Below are positions 9,143-18,149 of a stretch of DNA of 64,000 nt, one piece after another. The stretch lies in NCBI GenBank assembly GCA_017547885.1, contig JAFYOP010000004.1, forward strand, positions 317,312 through 381,311, written 5' to 3'. Origin of the DNA: Clostridia bacterium. GTDB taxonomy: Bacteria; Bacillota; Clostridia; Christensenellales; CAG-138. The notes beneath the pieces are model-generated. The model did not search any database, was not told the DNA's origin, and saw nothing but the letters and a program-made list of their open reading frames with translations. Positions within the stretch are counted from its first letter, which is position 1. Every line of letters begins with the position of its first letter. Both the position numbers and the translations under genes were made by a program.

Positions 9143-10029
9143 TAAACGTACTGAAGCCGCCGGGGCTTACCTCCAGCGATGTGGTAAGCGACATACGGCA
9201 TATATTCGGCATTAAGCGTGTGGGCCATACCGGTACCCTTGACCCGGGTGCAGCGGGCGTGCTGCCTATATGCATAGGCCGCGCCACAAGGCTGTTTGAC
9301 TACCTTGTGGATAAGGAAAAGGAGTATATCGGTGAGATAGCCTTTGGCGTTGCCACGGATACTCAGGATTCCTACGGCGAGGCTGTGGAGCGCATGGATG
9401 CCGAGGTTACCGAGAATATGATAAAGGCTGTGCTGCCTGAGTTTATAGGCGTACAGAACCAGACCGCACCGCTTTATTCTGCTCTCAGCGTGGGCGGCAG
9501 GAAAATGTACAGGCTGGCCCGCGAAGGTGTTGAGGTGGAGCGCAAGGTAAGGGAGATAAACGTTCCTGCCCTGGAGCTTATCACCAAAACCGCACCAAAC
9601 AGATACCTTGTAAGGATAGCATGCTCAAAGGGGACATACGTTCGCACACTTTGTCACGACATAGGCGAAAGAATTGGCGTTCCTGCCCATATGTCCTTCC
9701 TGCTGCGCACCCGCTCAGGGGCTTTTGATCTGGACGGCGCCTTTACCATAGGTGAGCTTAGGGAAATGAAGGAACAGGACAGGCTCAGCGAGGCTGTAAC
9801 CTCCATTGAGCAATCCCTTATGCACATAGGCGAAGTCAGAATGGAGCTGAACGCCAAGGGGGAAAAGTTCCTTACCCATGGCGCAGAGGTGGTTTTTCCG
9901 GGGGTGGAAGAGCTGCCTGTGGATATCCCATTGAGGGGATACTGCAACGGAAAATTCCTGGGCATAGCCAAGTCCAACGGAGAGGCTGTGCACATATGCA
10001 CTTTTTTAGGCGAGGATATAAATGGATAA
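9127..10029 (+). CDS. truB: tRNA pseudouridine(55) synthase TruB
   Basis: Makes the universally conserved pseudouridine 55 in the T-loop of tRNAs. The 300 residues show GVVNVLKPPGLTSSDVV at the start, the catalytic Asp in HTGTLDPGAAGVLPICIGRAT, SALSVGGRKMYRLAREG, and CSKGTYVRTLCHDIGE. An in-frame start at 9067 exists, but ATG 9127 matches where family proteins begin and overlaps the end of nrnA as expected in this tight operon. The stop codon overlaps the ribF start. Confidence 0.96.
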   Translation: MLEGVVNVLKPPGLTSSDVVSDIRHIFGIKRVGHTGTLDPGAAGVLPICIGRATRLFDYLVDKEKEYIGEIAFGVATDTQDSYGEAVERMDAEVTENMIKAVLPEFIGVQNQTAPLYSALSVGGRKMYRLAREGVEVERKVREINVPALELITKTAPNRYLVRIACSKGTYVRTLCHDIGERIGVPAHMSFLLRTRSGAFDLDGAFTIGELREMKEQDRLSEAVTSIEQSLMHIGEVRMELNAKGEKFLTHGAEVVFPGVEELPVDIPLRGYCNGKFLGIAKSNGEAVHICTFLGEDING

Positions 10030-10927
10030 AAGAGCGATAGCGCTGGGCACATTTGATGGGCTCCATAAGGGCCACCGGCGCATATTGGAGGCCATGGAGC
10101 AGACAGCGGAGGAGCTGGGTCTGCATAAGGCGGTATATACCTTTTCAAACCATCCACTGGAAGCCTTTGGCATGGCGCCAAAGCGGCTTATGACGGATGA
10201 AGAGCGCTTGTCCGGCCTTAGTAAGTACGGCGAGGTTATTGCGGAGCGTTTTGATAGGGAACTTGCTTCCACTGCTCCGGAGGAGTTTGCCCGCCGCATG
10301 GCAGAGGAATACGGTATGGCTGTGGCTGTTGCGGGGTTTAATTTTACCTTTGGCAGCAGAGGCAGCGGCAATATGGAACTGCTCCGTGAATACGGTGCCA
10401 AGTACGGCTTTGAGGTACTGGAAATACCGCCCCTTGAATATGAGGACGAGCCCATATCCAGTACCCGCATAAGGGCTGCGATAGAAGGCGGCGAAATATC
10501 CGATGCTAACAGCATGCTGGGCAGGCCTTATTTCATTACCGGCCCTGTGATAGCCAACAAGGGCATAGGCCGCCGCATAGGCTTTCCCACCGCCAACGTA
10601 AGGGCGGACGGTCAGCTTGTGCTGCCCAAAAGCGGCGTATACGCCTGCTATGTGCTGCTGGGGGATAGGCGCTACGGTGCAGCCACAAACGTTGGCTGCA
10701 ATCCTACCGTTTATGGGGAAACCATCACAATAGAGCCCCATATACTCAATTTCAATGAGGGTATATACGGCGAGATGCTAACAGTGGAATTTATAGAATA
10801 CCTTAGGGGCGAGATAAAATTCCCCACTGTGGAGGAGCTTTCTGCCCAGATAGGCCGCGATGCGGAAAAAACCGCAGAAATACTCAATAAAAAGGGTTTA
10901 CAACAGCATTCCCCTGTGGTAAAATAA
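10022..10927 (+). CDS. ribF: Bifunctional riboflavin kinase/FAD synthetase RibF
   Basis: Converts riboflavin to FMN and FMN to FAD. The 301 residues carry the nucleotidyltransferase motif [11 protein letters not shown] at the N-terminus, an ISSTRIR motif in the middle and the flavokinase motif [13 protein letters not shown] in the C-terminal half, with GVYACYV and [10 protein letters not shown] strands. ATG 10022 overlaps truB by 8 bp. A strong promoter for rpsO lies inside its last 30 bp. Confidence 0.97.
   Translation: MDKRAIALGTFDGLHKGHRRILEAMEQTAEELGLHKAVYTFSNHPLEAFGMAPKRLMTDEERLSGLSKYGEVIAERFDRELASTAPEEFARRMAEEYGMAVAVAGFNFTFGSRGSGNMELLREYGAKYGFEVLEIPPLEYEDEPISSTRIRAAIEGGEISDANSMLGRPYFITGPVIANKGIGRRIGFPTANVRADGQLVLPKSGVYACYVLLGDRRYGAATNVGCNPTVYGETITIEPHILNFNEGIYGEMLTVEFIEYLRGEIKFPTVEELSAQIGRDAEKTAEILNKKGLQQHSPVVK
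10897..10925 (+). promoter_or_regulatory. Promoter of rpsO inside the end of ribF
   Basis: TTTACA (10897-10902), 17 bp, TAAAAT (10920-10925). The expected start near 10932 gives a leader of about 87 nt before rpsO. Confidence 0.75.
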
Positions 10928-10940
10928 CATGGCTTTAGAA

Positions 10941-11018
10941 CCGGCGGCTGTGTTTAAGCGACTCTCCGACGCTAAACTCGGCTACTGGCGATTTAAAAAA
11001 TTTATGGAGGATATCAAA
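10941..11018 (+). promoter_or_regulatory. rpsO leader, candidate S15 autoregulatory element
   Basis: The untranslated leader holds a stem GTTTAAGCG (10952-10960) with CGCTAAAC (10970-10977), one bulged A and a 9-nt loop. A competing CCGA/TCGG pairing uses the same bases. S15 leaders of other bacteria bind S15 to such switching hairpins. The mechanism here is inference. Confidence 0.45.
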
Positions 11019-11273
11019 ATGACTAAGGCTGAAATCATCGAAAAGTTTGCCATTCACGAAGGCGACACCGGTTCCCCCGAGGTTCAGATCGCTCTGCTGA
11101 CCGAGCGCATCAACCACCTGAACGAGCATCTGAAGGTCAACAAGAATGACCATCACTCCCGTCGTGGTCTGCTCAAGATGGTAGGTCGTCGTCGCGGCCT
11201 GCAGAACTACCTCAAGAAGACTGACATCGAGCGCTATCGTGCTATCTGCGCTGCTCTCGGCCTGAGGAAGTAA
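11019..11273 (+). CDS. rpsO: 30S ribosomal protein S15
   Basis: Primary 16S rRNA-binding protein of the 30S platform. The 84 residues are close to the usual 88. The family pattern is complete: [19 protein letters not shown], then [33 protein letters not shown], and a final DIERYRAI...LGLRK. I chose ATG 11019 over the in-frame ATG at 10929: it follows TATGGAGGATATC, and the upstream stretch is leader RNA behind a good promoter. It is followed by a terminator. Confidence 0.97.
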   Translation: MTKAEIIEKFAIHEGDTGSPEVQIALLTERINHLNEHLKVNKNDHHSRRGLLKMVGRRRGLQNYLKKTDIERYRAICAALGLRK

Positions 11274-11287
11274 CTTATTCGATAAAC

Positions 11288-11315
11288 AAAGGCGGCTCAT
11301 CAGGGCCGCTTTTTT
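11288..11315 (+). terminator. Terminator of rpsO
   Basis: GCGGC (11292-11296), short loop, GCCGC (11305-11309), then TTTTTT. Confidence 0.85.
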
Positions 11316-11392
11316 CTTGGGAAATATTAATTTCGGATGTTTTTTCATAAAACATGCAACCAATTGAGAGGTTCATGCGTTTATATACCGGC

Positions 11393-11431
11393 GGCAACAG
11401 GGCAGAATAACCCATATAATTGCCTGTTGCC
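11393..11431 (+). promoter_or_regulatory. Inverted repeat enclosing a TATAAT box upstream of the lipoprotein gene
   Basis: GGCAACAGGGCA (11393-11404) and TGCCTGTTGCC (11421-11431) form a near-perfect inverted repeat with one extra base. The spacer ends with a perfect TATAAT (11415-11420). No good -35 is visible 17 bp upstream (CGGCAA). It may be an operator over an activator-dependent promoter, or an RNA hairpin. Confidence 0.45.
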
Positions 11432-11462
11432 AGGATAAACCTTACACTTGGAGGAAACTAAA

Positions 11463-12035
11463 ATGAAGAAGATAGTTGCTTTTGTACTTATGGCAGCCAT
11501 GCTGCTGTCCCTTACCGCCTGCGCCAAGCAGCCCGCTGAGGAAGGCACCCAAACCGTTGAGATCGCCAGCGCATTGGAGCTGCTGAATAACGTTTGGGCA
11601 CAGTATGCCGATGATGAAAAGTTTGCTGCAGCGGGCGGCGACGCTTCTGAAGAAAACATGACCATGGATGCTCCCGGCAAGTTTGGCGTAGAGGATAAGG
11701 AAATGCTGGACATTATGCTGGCCCTGCCCGCTTCTGCCGGCGAAAAGATCGACGATGCCGCTTCCCTCATGCACATGATGAACGCCAATACCTTTACCGG
11801 CGGCGCTTACCATGCCGTTTCTGCCGAGGATGTATCCGCCATCGTGGATGAGATCGTAAACAATATCGGCGGCCGTCAGTGGATGTGCGGCTTCCCCGAG
11901 GAACTGCTGGTTATGACCGTGGGCGATTATGTTATCTCCGCCTTTGGCGCAAAGGATCTGCTGGACGTATTTGAGGCCAACACCCTCAAGGCATACGACA
12001 TGATGCAGGTAGCTTACAGGGAGCCCATTGCATAA
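11463..12035 (+). CDS. Uncharacterised lipoprotein, first gene of an MBOAT/DHHW cassette
   Basis: Surface lipoprotein of 190 residues. A signal peptide (MKKIVAFVLMAAMLLSLTAC) ends with the lipobox LTAC, so Cys20 would be lipidated. The rest is acidic and soluble, with no catalytic motif I recognise; the Gly-Gly-Ala-Tyr and Gly-Asp-Tyr-Val-Ile segments resemble small lipoproteins found beside MBOAT genes in Clostridia (DUF4358-like), but I cannot confirm that. ATG 11463 follows TTGGAGGAAACTAAA. The MBOAT gene begins 25 bp after its stop, so the three genes likely form one operon that decorates an extracellular polymer. Confidence 0.8.
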   Translation: MKKIVAFVLMAAMLLSLTACAKQPAEEGTQTVEIASALELLNNVWAQYADDEKFAAAGGDASEENMTMDAPGKFGVEDKEMLDIMLALPASAGEKIDDAASLMHMMNANTFTGGAYHAVSAEDVSAIVDEIVNNIGGRQWMCGFPEELLVMTVGDYVISAFGAKDLLDVFEANTLKAYDMMQVAYREPIA

Positions 12036-12060
12036 ATAATTCTTTTTACAGGAGAAGCCA

Positions 12061-13461
12061 ATGGTTTTTTCCGGAATACCCTTTTTATACTACTTTCTCC
12101 CGCTGACGCTGCTGCTGTATTTTGCGGCGCCGAGAAAGCTTAAGAATGCGGTTTTGCTCATAATGAGCCTTGTATTCTACGGCTGGGGGGAGCCAAAGTA
12201 CCTGATATTCATGGTGCTGTCCATTTTGCAGGGATACATTTTCGGCCTGCTTATTGAAAAGCATCAAAACACAGGGCGGTCAAGGCTATACCTGACCGCC
12301 TCTGTTATGCTGAGCCTTGGGATGCTGTGCTATTGCAAGTATGCGGATTTTTTCATCGCCAACTTCAACGCGGTGACGGGGCTTTCCCTGCCTCTGCTTA
12401 AAATAGCCCTGCCCATAGGCATAAGCTTTTATACCTTCCAGATACTCAGCTATGCTGTGGATGTATACAGGGGAAGCGCAAAGGCACAGCGCAGCTTTGT
12501 AAACCTTGCTGCCTATATCGCCATGTTCCCCCAGCTTATTGCAGGCCCCATAGTTCGCTATACGGATATCGCCGATAGCCTTGATCACAGGGAGCATACT
12601 GCTGCCGGCTGTGCCTATGGCGTAAGGCGCTTTGTGCTGGGCCTTGGCAAGAAGGTGCTCATTGCAAACACATTGGGCGAGCTGTGCAGCATATTCAGGG
12701 CGGCGGAGGAAAAGTCTGTGCTGTTCTTCTGGCTGTACGCTGTGGCCTATACTCTGCACGTTTACTTTGACTTTTCCGGCTACAGCGATATGGCCATAGG
12801 CCTTGGCAGGATATTCGGCTTCCGCTTTATGGAAAACTTCAACTATCCCTATATATCCGGCAGCATAACGGAATTCTGGCGCAGGTGGCACATATCCCTG
12901 GGTTCCTGGTTCAGGGATTACCTGTATATTCCTCTTGGGGGAAACAGGGTGCCAAAATGGCGCTGGTATCTGAACATATTTATCGTATGGATGTCCACCG
13001 GACTGTGGCACGGAGCGGCGTGGAATTTTGCCATATGGGGGCTTATGTTCGCTGTGCTGCTGGTGATGGAAAAGCAGTGGCTGCTGAAGCCCCTTGAGCG
13101 TGCGGGCTTTGTGAAGCACATATACGTAATGCTTATCGTCATACTGAGCTTTGTGGTGTTTGACGCGGCAAATATAGCTGACGGGCTGCATTCCATTGCC
13201 GCAATGTTCGGCGGCGGGGGGTATCCCCTGGTGTCTGCCGAGGCGCTGTATTATCTTAGGAGCTATGGCCTTGTGATGATCATAGGCGTAATAGGCTCCA
13301 CTCCCATTATGGCAAAGACGGCAAAGGCTGTATCGGAGCATAGTACCGGCGGAAGGATCATGAGCCTGCTGGAACCTGTGTTCCTTGCGCTGATGCTGAT
13401 AGTCTGCACAGCTTACCTTGTGGACGGTTCCTTCAATCCGTTCCTGTACTTCAGGTTTTAG
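12061..13461 (+). CDS. MBOAT family O-acyltransferase (AlgI/DltB-like)
   Basis: Polytopic membrane protein of 466 residues with about ten hydrophobic segments. Family members move an acyl group across the membrane to a polysaccharide or other secreted polymer. The MBOAT hallmarks are present: FPQLIAGPIVRYTDI, FDFSGYSDMAIGLGRIFGF, EFWRRWHISLGSWFRDYLYIPLGG and the proposed catalytic His in STGLWHGAAWNF. The following gene encodes an AlgX/AlgJ-like partner, as in alginate-type acetylation systems. The acceptor polymer cannot be read from the sequence. The start follows ACAGGAGAAGCCA. Confidence 0.94.
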   Translation: MVFSGIPFLYYFLPLTLLLYFAAPRKLKNAVLLIMSLVFYGWGEPKYLIFMVLSILQGYIFGLLIEKHQNTGRSRLYLTASVMLSLGMLCYCKYADFFIANFNAVTGLSLPLLKIALPIGISFYTFQILSYAVDVYRGSAKAQRSFVNLAAYIAMFPQLIAGPIVRYTDIADSLDHREHTAAGCAYGVRRFVLGLGKKVLIANTLGELCSIFRAAEEKSVLFFWLYAVAYTLHVYFDFSGYSDMAIGLGRIFGFRFMENFNYPYISGSITEFWRRWHISLGSWFRDYLYIPLGGNRVPKWRWYLNIFIVWMSTGLWHGAAWNFAIWGLMFAVLLVMEKQWLLKPLERAGFVKHIYVMLIVILSFVVFDAANIADGLHSIAAMFGGGGYPLVSAEALYYLRSYGLVMIIGVIGSTPIMAKTAKAVSEHSTGGRIMSLLEPVFLALMLIVCTAYLVDGSFNPFLYFRF

Positions 13462-13473
13462 GGGGTGTGGGAT

Positions 13474-14568
13474 ATGAAAGAAAGAACTAAGAATATAATC
13501 ACCGTTGTGCTGACAGGCATAATCATATTTGGTTTTGCCCTGTGGGGCGTACTGATGCCGGATGGAGATATATCCATAAGCGAAAGGCGGCCATTGAAGC
13601 AGTTTCCGAAGCTTAGCGCCGATACTGTTATTTCAGGTGATTTTACCGCAGACTTTGAGGAGTATGCGGCAGACCAGTTCCCATTGCGGGATGCGTTCCG
13701 CCGCATAAAGGCATATGCAGTATACTACCTGTTCCGTCAGGGGGATAACAACGACGTTTACCTGCAGGACGGGTATGCTTCAAAGCTGGAGTATCCCATG
13801 AATGAGGATTCAATCCGGCGGGCGGCACAGGTGTTCAAAAAGGTATACGATAAATATCTGGGCGAAAGCCGTGTGTATTTCTCACTGATACCTGACAAGA
13901 ATGCCTTTATGGCAGAGAGCGGCGGGTATCCTGCCATGGATTATGCCGGATTTACCCAGCTTGTGGTGCAGAACACTCCATTTATGCAGTATATACCCAT
14001 AGATCACCTTCTTGAGCTGGAGGATTACTACCGCACGGATACCCACTGGCGGCAGGAGCGCATAGTGGATGTGGCAAAGCATCTGGGCGAGGCCATGGAG
14101 GTAGAGCTTAAGGGTGAATATGCAGAAAATGTGCTGGATAAGCCTTTTTACGGCGTATACTGCGGACAGGCTGCGCTGCCCCTTCCCGCAGAAGAACTGT
14201 ACTATCTTACAAATGAAGTGCTGGAAGGCTGCAGCGTATACGATCACGAAACAGGCAAACATATAGGCGTATACGATCTTGAAAAGGCAAATGGGCAGGA
14301 TCTATATGAAATATTCCTGTCCGGCTCCAAGTCTCTGCTGACAATAGAAAACCCCGCCTGCAGCACCGGAAGGGAGCTTATTGTGTTCCGTGATTCATTT
14401 GGCAGCAGCATAGTGCCCTTGCTTATTGAGGGATATTCCACCGTTACGGTAGTGGATATACGTTACATGTCCTCGGATATGCTGGGCAGGTTTGTGGATT
14501 TTCATGGTCAGGATGTATTGTTCCTGTACAGCACCCTTGTGCTGAACAACAGCGTAACGCTGAAATAG
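13474..14568 (+). CDS. DHHW/AlgX-like SGNH-type protein
   Basis: Extracytoplasmic partner of the MBOAT enzyme, 364 residues. One N-terminal membrane helix (about 7-28) anchors a large outer domain. The motifs TDTHWRQE (about 190) and VFRDSFGSS (about 300) are the DxHW and DSFG signatures of AlgX/AlgJ-type SGNH proteins, which complete acetyl transfer outside the cell. ATG 13474 was preferred over GTG 13465 because GGGGGTGTGG lies before it. It ends with its own terminator, closing the cassette. Confidence 0.88.
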   Translation: MKERTKNIITVVLTGIIIFGFALWGVLMPDGDISISERRPLKQFPKLSADTVISGDFTADFEEYAADQFPLRDAFRRIKAYAVYYLFRQGDNNDVYLQDGYASKLEYPMNEDSIRRAAQVFKKVYDKYLGESRVYFSLIPDKNAFMAESGGYPAMDYAGFTQLVVQNTPFMQYIPIDHLLELEDYYRTDTHWRQERIVDVAKHLGEAMEVELKGEYAENVLDKPFYGVYCGQAALPLPAEELYYLTNEVLEGCSVYDHETGKHIGVYDLEKANGQDLYEIFLSGSKSLLTIENPACSTGRELIVFRDSFGSSIVPLLIEGYSTVTVVDIRYMSSDMLGRFVDFHGQDVLFLYSTLVLNNSVTLK

Positions 14569-14577
14569 ACGCATATA

Positions 14578-14607
14578 AAAGTCCTTTCGTAAATGAAGGG
14601 GCTTTTT
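14578..14607 (+). terminator. Terminator of the acylation cassette
   Basis: AAAGTCCTTTC (14578-14588), loop GTAAAT, GAAGGGGCTTT (14595-14605), then T. The stem is 11 bp with two G-U pairs. Confidence 0.85.
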
Positions 14608-14611
14608 GTGT

Positions 14612-14639
14612 TTGCAAAAGGCTGTTTAGCTGTTAAAAT
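14612..14639 (+). promoter_or_regulatory. Candidate promoter of the MATE gene
   Basis: TTGCAA (14612-14617), 16 bp, TAAAAT (14634-14639). Confidence 0.55.
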
Positions 14640-14691
14640 TGTAAGTAGATCCAACATATATCATTATAAAACAGCGAAAGAAGCGGCACAT

Positions 14692-16062
14692 ATGGAAAAC
14701 AAAGGCACAATGATACAGGACTTTACCACGGGAAGCGTGTCAAAGCAGCTTCTTAATTTTGCTGCGCCTCTTGTTATGTCAGGTCTTTTGCAGACTGTAT
14801 ATAACATGGTGGATATGATAGTGGTGGGCAGATATGTGGGCAGCGCGGGCCTCAGCGCCGTGTCTGTTGGCGGCGAAGTGCTTATGATGCTCACCTTTAT
14901 CGCTACCGGCATATCCAACGCAGGGCAGGTAACAATAGCCCAGTTTATCGGCGCAGGCAAAAAGGACATGGTAAGCAGAATGGTAGGTACGCTTTTTACC
15001 TTCCTGCTTATATGCGCCCTTGGTATGACGGTGGTATGCACCCTTATCCGGGAGAACATACTGCAGTGGATAAACATGCCAATAGAGGCATATGACTACG
15101 GCCTTGATTACCTTACAACATGTATATTTGGCCTGGTGTTTATATACGGTTATAACCTTGTCAGCGCAGTGCTGCGCGGCATGGGAGATTCCAAGCGCCC
15201 TTTCATAATAATCGCCATTGCGGCGCTGCTGAACTTGGTGCTGGATATGGTATTTGTGGCGGGCTTTGGCATGGCTGCCTTCGGCGCGGCGCTGGCCACG
15301 GTAATATCTCAGGCGGTAAGCTTCATATGTGCCCTTGTGTATCTGTATCATCACAGGGAGCAGTTTGGCTTTGACTTTAAGCCTTCAAGCTTTGGCATAT
15401 TCCCTGATGCATTCAAGCCCCTTATAAAGCTTGGCATACCTATGATGCTCCAGTCTGCCTCCATAACCTTCTCAAAGCTTTTCATAAGCTCCTGGGTAAA
15501 TACATATGGCGTTGTAGCCTCTGCTCTTACCGGTATCGGCCACAAGCTGGCCACCATTACAAACATAATAGCTCAGGCTTTCTCCACTGCGGGAGGCTCC
15601 ATGATAGCCCAGAATATCGGTGCGGAAAAGTATGAGCGGGTGCCGAGGGTAATAGGTACATCCATGGTGATGGACGGAATATTTTCCGTTGTGCTGTCTG
15701 CGGTAACGCTGCTGTGGCCCAGAGTGGTGTTCGGCCTGTTTACCTCTGAGGCCGCAGTGCTGGATATGACGGCTATGTATATGCCCGCAGCCATACTCAC
15801 ATATATGGGTGCCATGTTCAGGGGTCCCATGCTGTCATTGATAAACGGCAGCGGCAATTTCAGGCTGAATATTTCCATAGCTGTATTGGATGGTATAGTG
15901 ATGCGCATTGGTTTTGCCATGTTCCTTGGTCTTGTGTGCAGCATGGGAATAAGGGGATTCTGGGTTGGAGATGCTTTATCCGGCTTTATGCCCTTTGTGA
16001 TAGGCGGCGCATATTATATCAGCGGCAAGTGGAAGACACGAAGACACATCATAAAAGAGTGA
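14692..16062 (+). CDS. MATE family multidrug efflux transporter
   Basis: Na+- or H+-coupled exporter in the cytoplasmic membrane; substrate unknown. The 456 residues hold about twelve hydrophobic helices in two homologous halves. The N-terminal MIQDFTTGSVSKQLLNFAAPLVMSGLLQTVYNMVD and the GxGDSKRPF-like segment LRGMGDSKRPF are typical, as is FMPFVIGGAYYISGKW at the end. An in-frame start at 14593 lies inside the preceding terminator, so I chose ATG 14692, although its ribosome site (GAAAGAAG) is weak. It appears to be a single-gene unit. Confidence 0.93.
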   Translation: MENKGTMIQDFTTGSVSKQLLNFAAPLVMSGLLQTVYNMVDMIVVGRYVGSAGLSAVSVGGEVLMMLTFIATGISNAGQVTIAQFIGAGKKDMVSRMVGTLFTFLLICALGMTVVCTLIRENILQWINMPIEAYDYGLDYLTTCIFGLVFIYGYNLVSAVLRGMGDSKRPFIIIAIAALLNLVLDMVFVAGFGMAAFGAALATVISQAVSFICALVYLYHHREQFGFDFKPSSFGIFPDAFKPLIKLGIPMMLQSASITFSKLFISSWVNTYGVVASALTGIGHKLATITNIIAQAFSTAGGSMIAQNIGAEKYERVPRVIGTSMVMDGIFSVVLSAVTLLWPRVVFGLFTSEAAVLDMTAMYMPAAILTYMGAMFRGPMLSLINGSGNFRLNISIAVLDGIVMRIGFAMFLGLVCSMGIRGFWVGDALSGFMPFVIGGAYYISGKWKTRRHIIKE

Positions 16063-16086
16063 CAACAAAACATTTACAGCCATTCC

Positions 16087-16115
16087 TTGCTAAAGAGCCG
16101 GTGTGGTTATAAAAT
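16087..16115 (+). promoter_or_regulatory. Candidate promoter of the ornithine cyclodeaminase-like gene
   Basis: TTGCTA (16087-16092), 17 bp, TAAAAT (16110-16115). A TATAAT overlaps at 16115-16120. Confidence 0.5.
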
Positions 16116-16164
16116 ATAATCAGCGCCTTGTGTGCGGACAATTTATGGGAGGTAATCCTTACAA

Positions 16165-17166
16165 ATGAAAATACGTGTTTTAAATCAGCAGGATATGCAG
16201 AAGGTATTTACCATGAAGGAGGCTATAAAGGCCGCGGGCGATGCCCTTGCCATGTACTCCGCAGGCAATACAGATATTCCCCTCAGGGCTAATATCAACG
16301 TTGCAGAGCACGGCGGTAACAGCCTGTATATGTACGGCTACGCTGCGCCCGCACAGGCCCTCGGCGTAAAGATAGTATCCGTATACTCCGGCAACGCCGC
16401 AAAGGGACTGCCCGTAGTTCCCGCAACAATGGTGCTGCTCAACAGCGCCACAGGTCAGGTATGCGCCCTCCTTGACGGTACTTACCTTACACGTGCCCGT
16501 ACCGGCGCAGTCGCAGGCGCCGCAACGGAGCTTCTTGCCCGTAAGGACAGCAAGATATTTGCCCTTATAGGCACTGGCGGTCAGGCGGAAGGTCAGCTTG
16601 AGGCTGTGCTTACCGTGCGTCCTGAGCTTGAAAAGGTAATGGTATACAGCCGCAACTATGAAAAGGCCAGTGCCTTTGCCAAGGCAATGGAAGAGAAATA
16701 CGGCGAGAAGTTCGGCGTAAGCATAACCGCTGCCCACAGCTCCGAAGAAGCCGTAAAGGATGCGGATATAATCACCGCCGTAACCACCGCCAACAATGCG
16801 GTATTCGACGGCACTCTTACCAAAAAGGGCGTACATATCAACGCCATGGGTTCCTATACTCCCGATATGGCTGAGATAGGCGAATACACAGTAACCCACG
16901 CAAACAAGATATACACCGACACCAACGAGGGCGTTATCAGCGAATCCGGCGACCTTATCCAGCCCATGGAAAAGGGCACCTTTAAGGAATCCGACGTTAC
17001 CGGCGAGCTGGGCCAGCTGATAAACGGCACTGTACCCGGCCGAGAGAGCGACGATGAGATGACTCTGTTTGAATCCGTAGGCACCGCTGTGCTGGATATC
17101 GTTACCGCACAGCGCATATACGAGCGAGCCGAGGAAATGAACGTTGGCAGCGTGATAGAGCTGTAA
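16165..17166 (+). CDS. Ornithine cyclodeaminase/mu-crystallin family protein
   Basis: NAD(P)-dependent enzyme of 333 residues. Family members include ornithine cyclodeaminase, alanine dehydrogenase and ketimine reductase, and the substrate cannot be settled by reading. The Rossmann motif is IGTGGQAEGQL (about 132-142), preceded by LDGTYLTRARTGAVAGAATELLAR, which is the strongest family signature. The N-terminal half has the MEEAI-like TMKEAIKAAGDALAMYSAG segment. The start follows GGGAGGTAATCC. Its neighbours are a drug/metabolite transporter, AroE and a TRAP uptake system, so a role in using an imported amino or hydroxy acid is possible. Confidence 0.88.
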   Translation: MKIRVLNQQDMQKVFTMKEAIKAAGDALAMYSAGNTDIPLRANINVAEHGGNSLYMYGYAAPAQALGVKIVSVYSGNAAKGLPVVPATMVLLNSATGQVCALLDGTYLTRARTGAVAGAATELLARKDSKIFALIGTGGQAEGQLEAVLTVRPELEKVMVYSRNYEKASAFAKAMEEKYGEKFGVSITAAHSSEEAVKDADIITAVTTANNAVFDGTLTKKGVHINAMGSYTPDMAEIGEYTVTHANKIYTDTNEGVISESGDLIQPMEKGTFKESDVTGELGQLINGTVPGRESDDEMTLFESVGTAVLDIVTAQRIYERAEEMNVGSVIEL

Positions 17167-17189
17167 AACACCAAAGGCAATAAATAAAC

Positions 17190-17225
17190 GTCCCCGTGAC
17201 CGGATATAGTTGCGGGGATCATTTT
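17190..17225 (+). terminator. Weak terminator after the ornithine cyclodeaminase-like gene
   Basis: GTCCCCG (17190-17196) pairs with CGGGGAT (17212-17218) over a 15-nt loop, followed by CATTTTA. The loop is long and the T tract short. Confidence 0.4.
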
Positions 17226-17242
17226 ATAAGAAGGGAGGAAGC

Positions 17243-18118
17243 ATGAAGGACAAGCACAAAGCGGCATATATTTGTCTGCTTTTGACATTTCTGCTGTGGG
17301 GCAGCATATATGTTGCATCAAGCTATGCCACCGGCGTGTTTTCTCCTGTGGTGGTGGCCTGCGGCAGGTATGCTGCAGGTACGGCTGTGCTGTGGATAAT
17401 GGCACGGAACAAACTGAAAAGCAAAATAGAAAAAGAAGATGTTAAATACTTTATACTCATAGCGGTGCTTGGGTATTATCTGACCATTACCTTTAATACC
17501 ATAGGCATAAAGCACTCCGGTGCGGCCGTATCCTCCGTGATAAATTCCATGATGCCTATAGGCATATCCATTGCCGCGGCGGCTGTGCTGAAGGAGCGGA
17601 TACGTCCCGTAAACATAGTGTGCATAATGCTGGCAATGGCGGGCACGGTGATAGTTATGGGGGGCAGCAAAGGCACTCAGGTCATTGGTGTGGCCTTTAT
17701 GCTGGGCGGTCTTGTTACCTGGAGCATTGCTACAGTATACATAAAGAAATTGTCCGATAAGTATCCCCCCGAAATAATAGGGCTGTATGCCATGGCTATG
17801 AGCCTGCTGATACACCTGCCTGCTGCGGCTGCGGACATTGCCCGAAACGGGATACAGCCGGAGGCCGGTGCGGTGATGGCGGTATTGTACATGGGCATAT
17901 TTACCACCGGCGTGGCTCAATATCTGTGGGGCAAAAGCCTTGCGGTGCTGGATGCGGGGGTATGTTCTATGTTTTATCCGCTGCAGCCTGTGTTTTCCGT
18001 TATACTGGGCAGGATATTACTCAACGAACAGCTGCGGCCCGGTTTTTTTGCGGGTGCGGGTCTTATAGCGATAACCGTGGTGATAAGCTGCCTGTACAAT
18101 GACAAGGACAATAACTGA
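17243..18118 (+). CDS. EamA/DMT superfamily transporter
   Basis: Cytoplasmic membrane transporter of 291 residues with ten predicted helices made of two EamA repeats; members often export amino acids or metabolites. The first repeat begins with LLLTFLLWGSIYVASSY; the second is around LGGLVTWSIATVYIKKLSDKYPPE and ends with the usual EQLRPGFFAGAGLIAITVVIS. ATG 17243 was chosen because GAAGGGAGGAAGC precedes it. It is closed by a clear terminator. The substrate is not inferable. Confidence 0.9.
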   Translation: MKDKHKAAYICLLLTFLLWGSIYVASSYATGVFSPVVVACGRYAAGTAVLWIMARNKLKSKIEKEDVKYFILIAVLGYYLTITFNTIGIKHSGAAVSSVINSMMPIGISIAAAAVLKERIRPVNIVCIMLAMAGTVIVMGGSKGTQVIGVAFMLGGLVTWSIATVYIKKLSDKYPPEIIGLYAMAMSLLIHLPAAAADIARNGIQPEAGAVMAVLYMGIFTTGVAQYLWGKSLAVLDAGVCSMFYPLQPVFSVILGRILLNEQLRPGFFAGAGLIAITVVISCLYNDKDNN

Positions 18119-18121
18119 AAG

Positions 18122-18149
18122 AGGACAGGGAATAAAACCTGTCTTTTTT
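18122..18149 (+). terminator. Terminator after the EamA gene
   Basis: GGACAGG (18123-18129), 8-nt loop, CCTGTC (18138-18143), TTTTTT. Confidence 0.88.
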
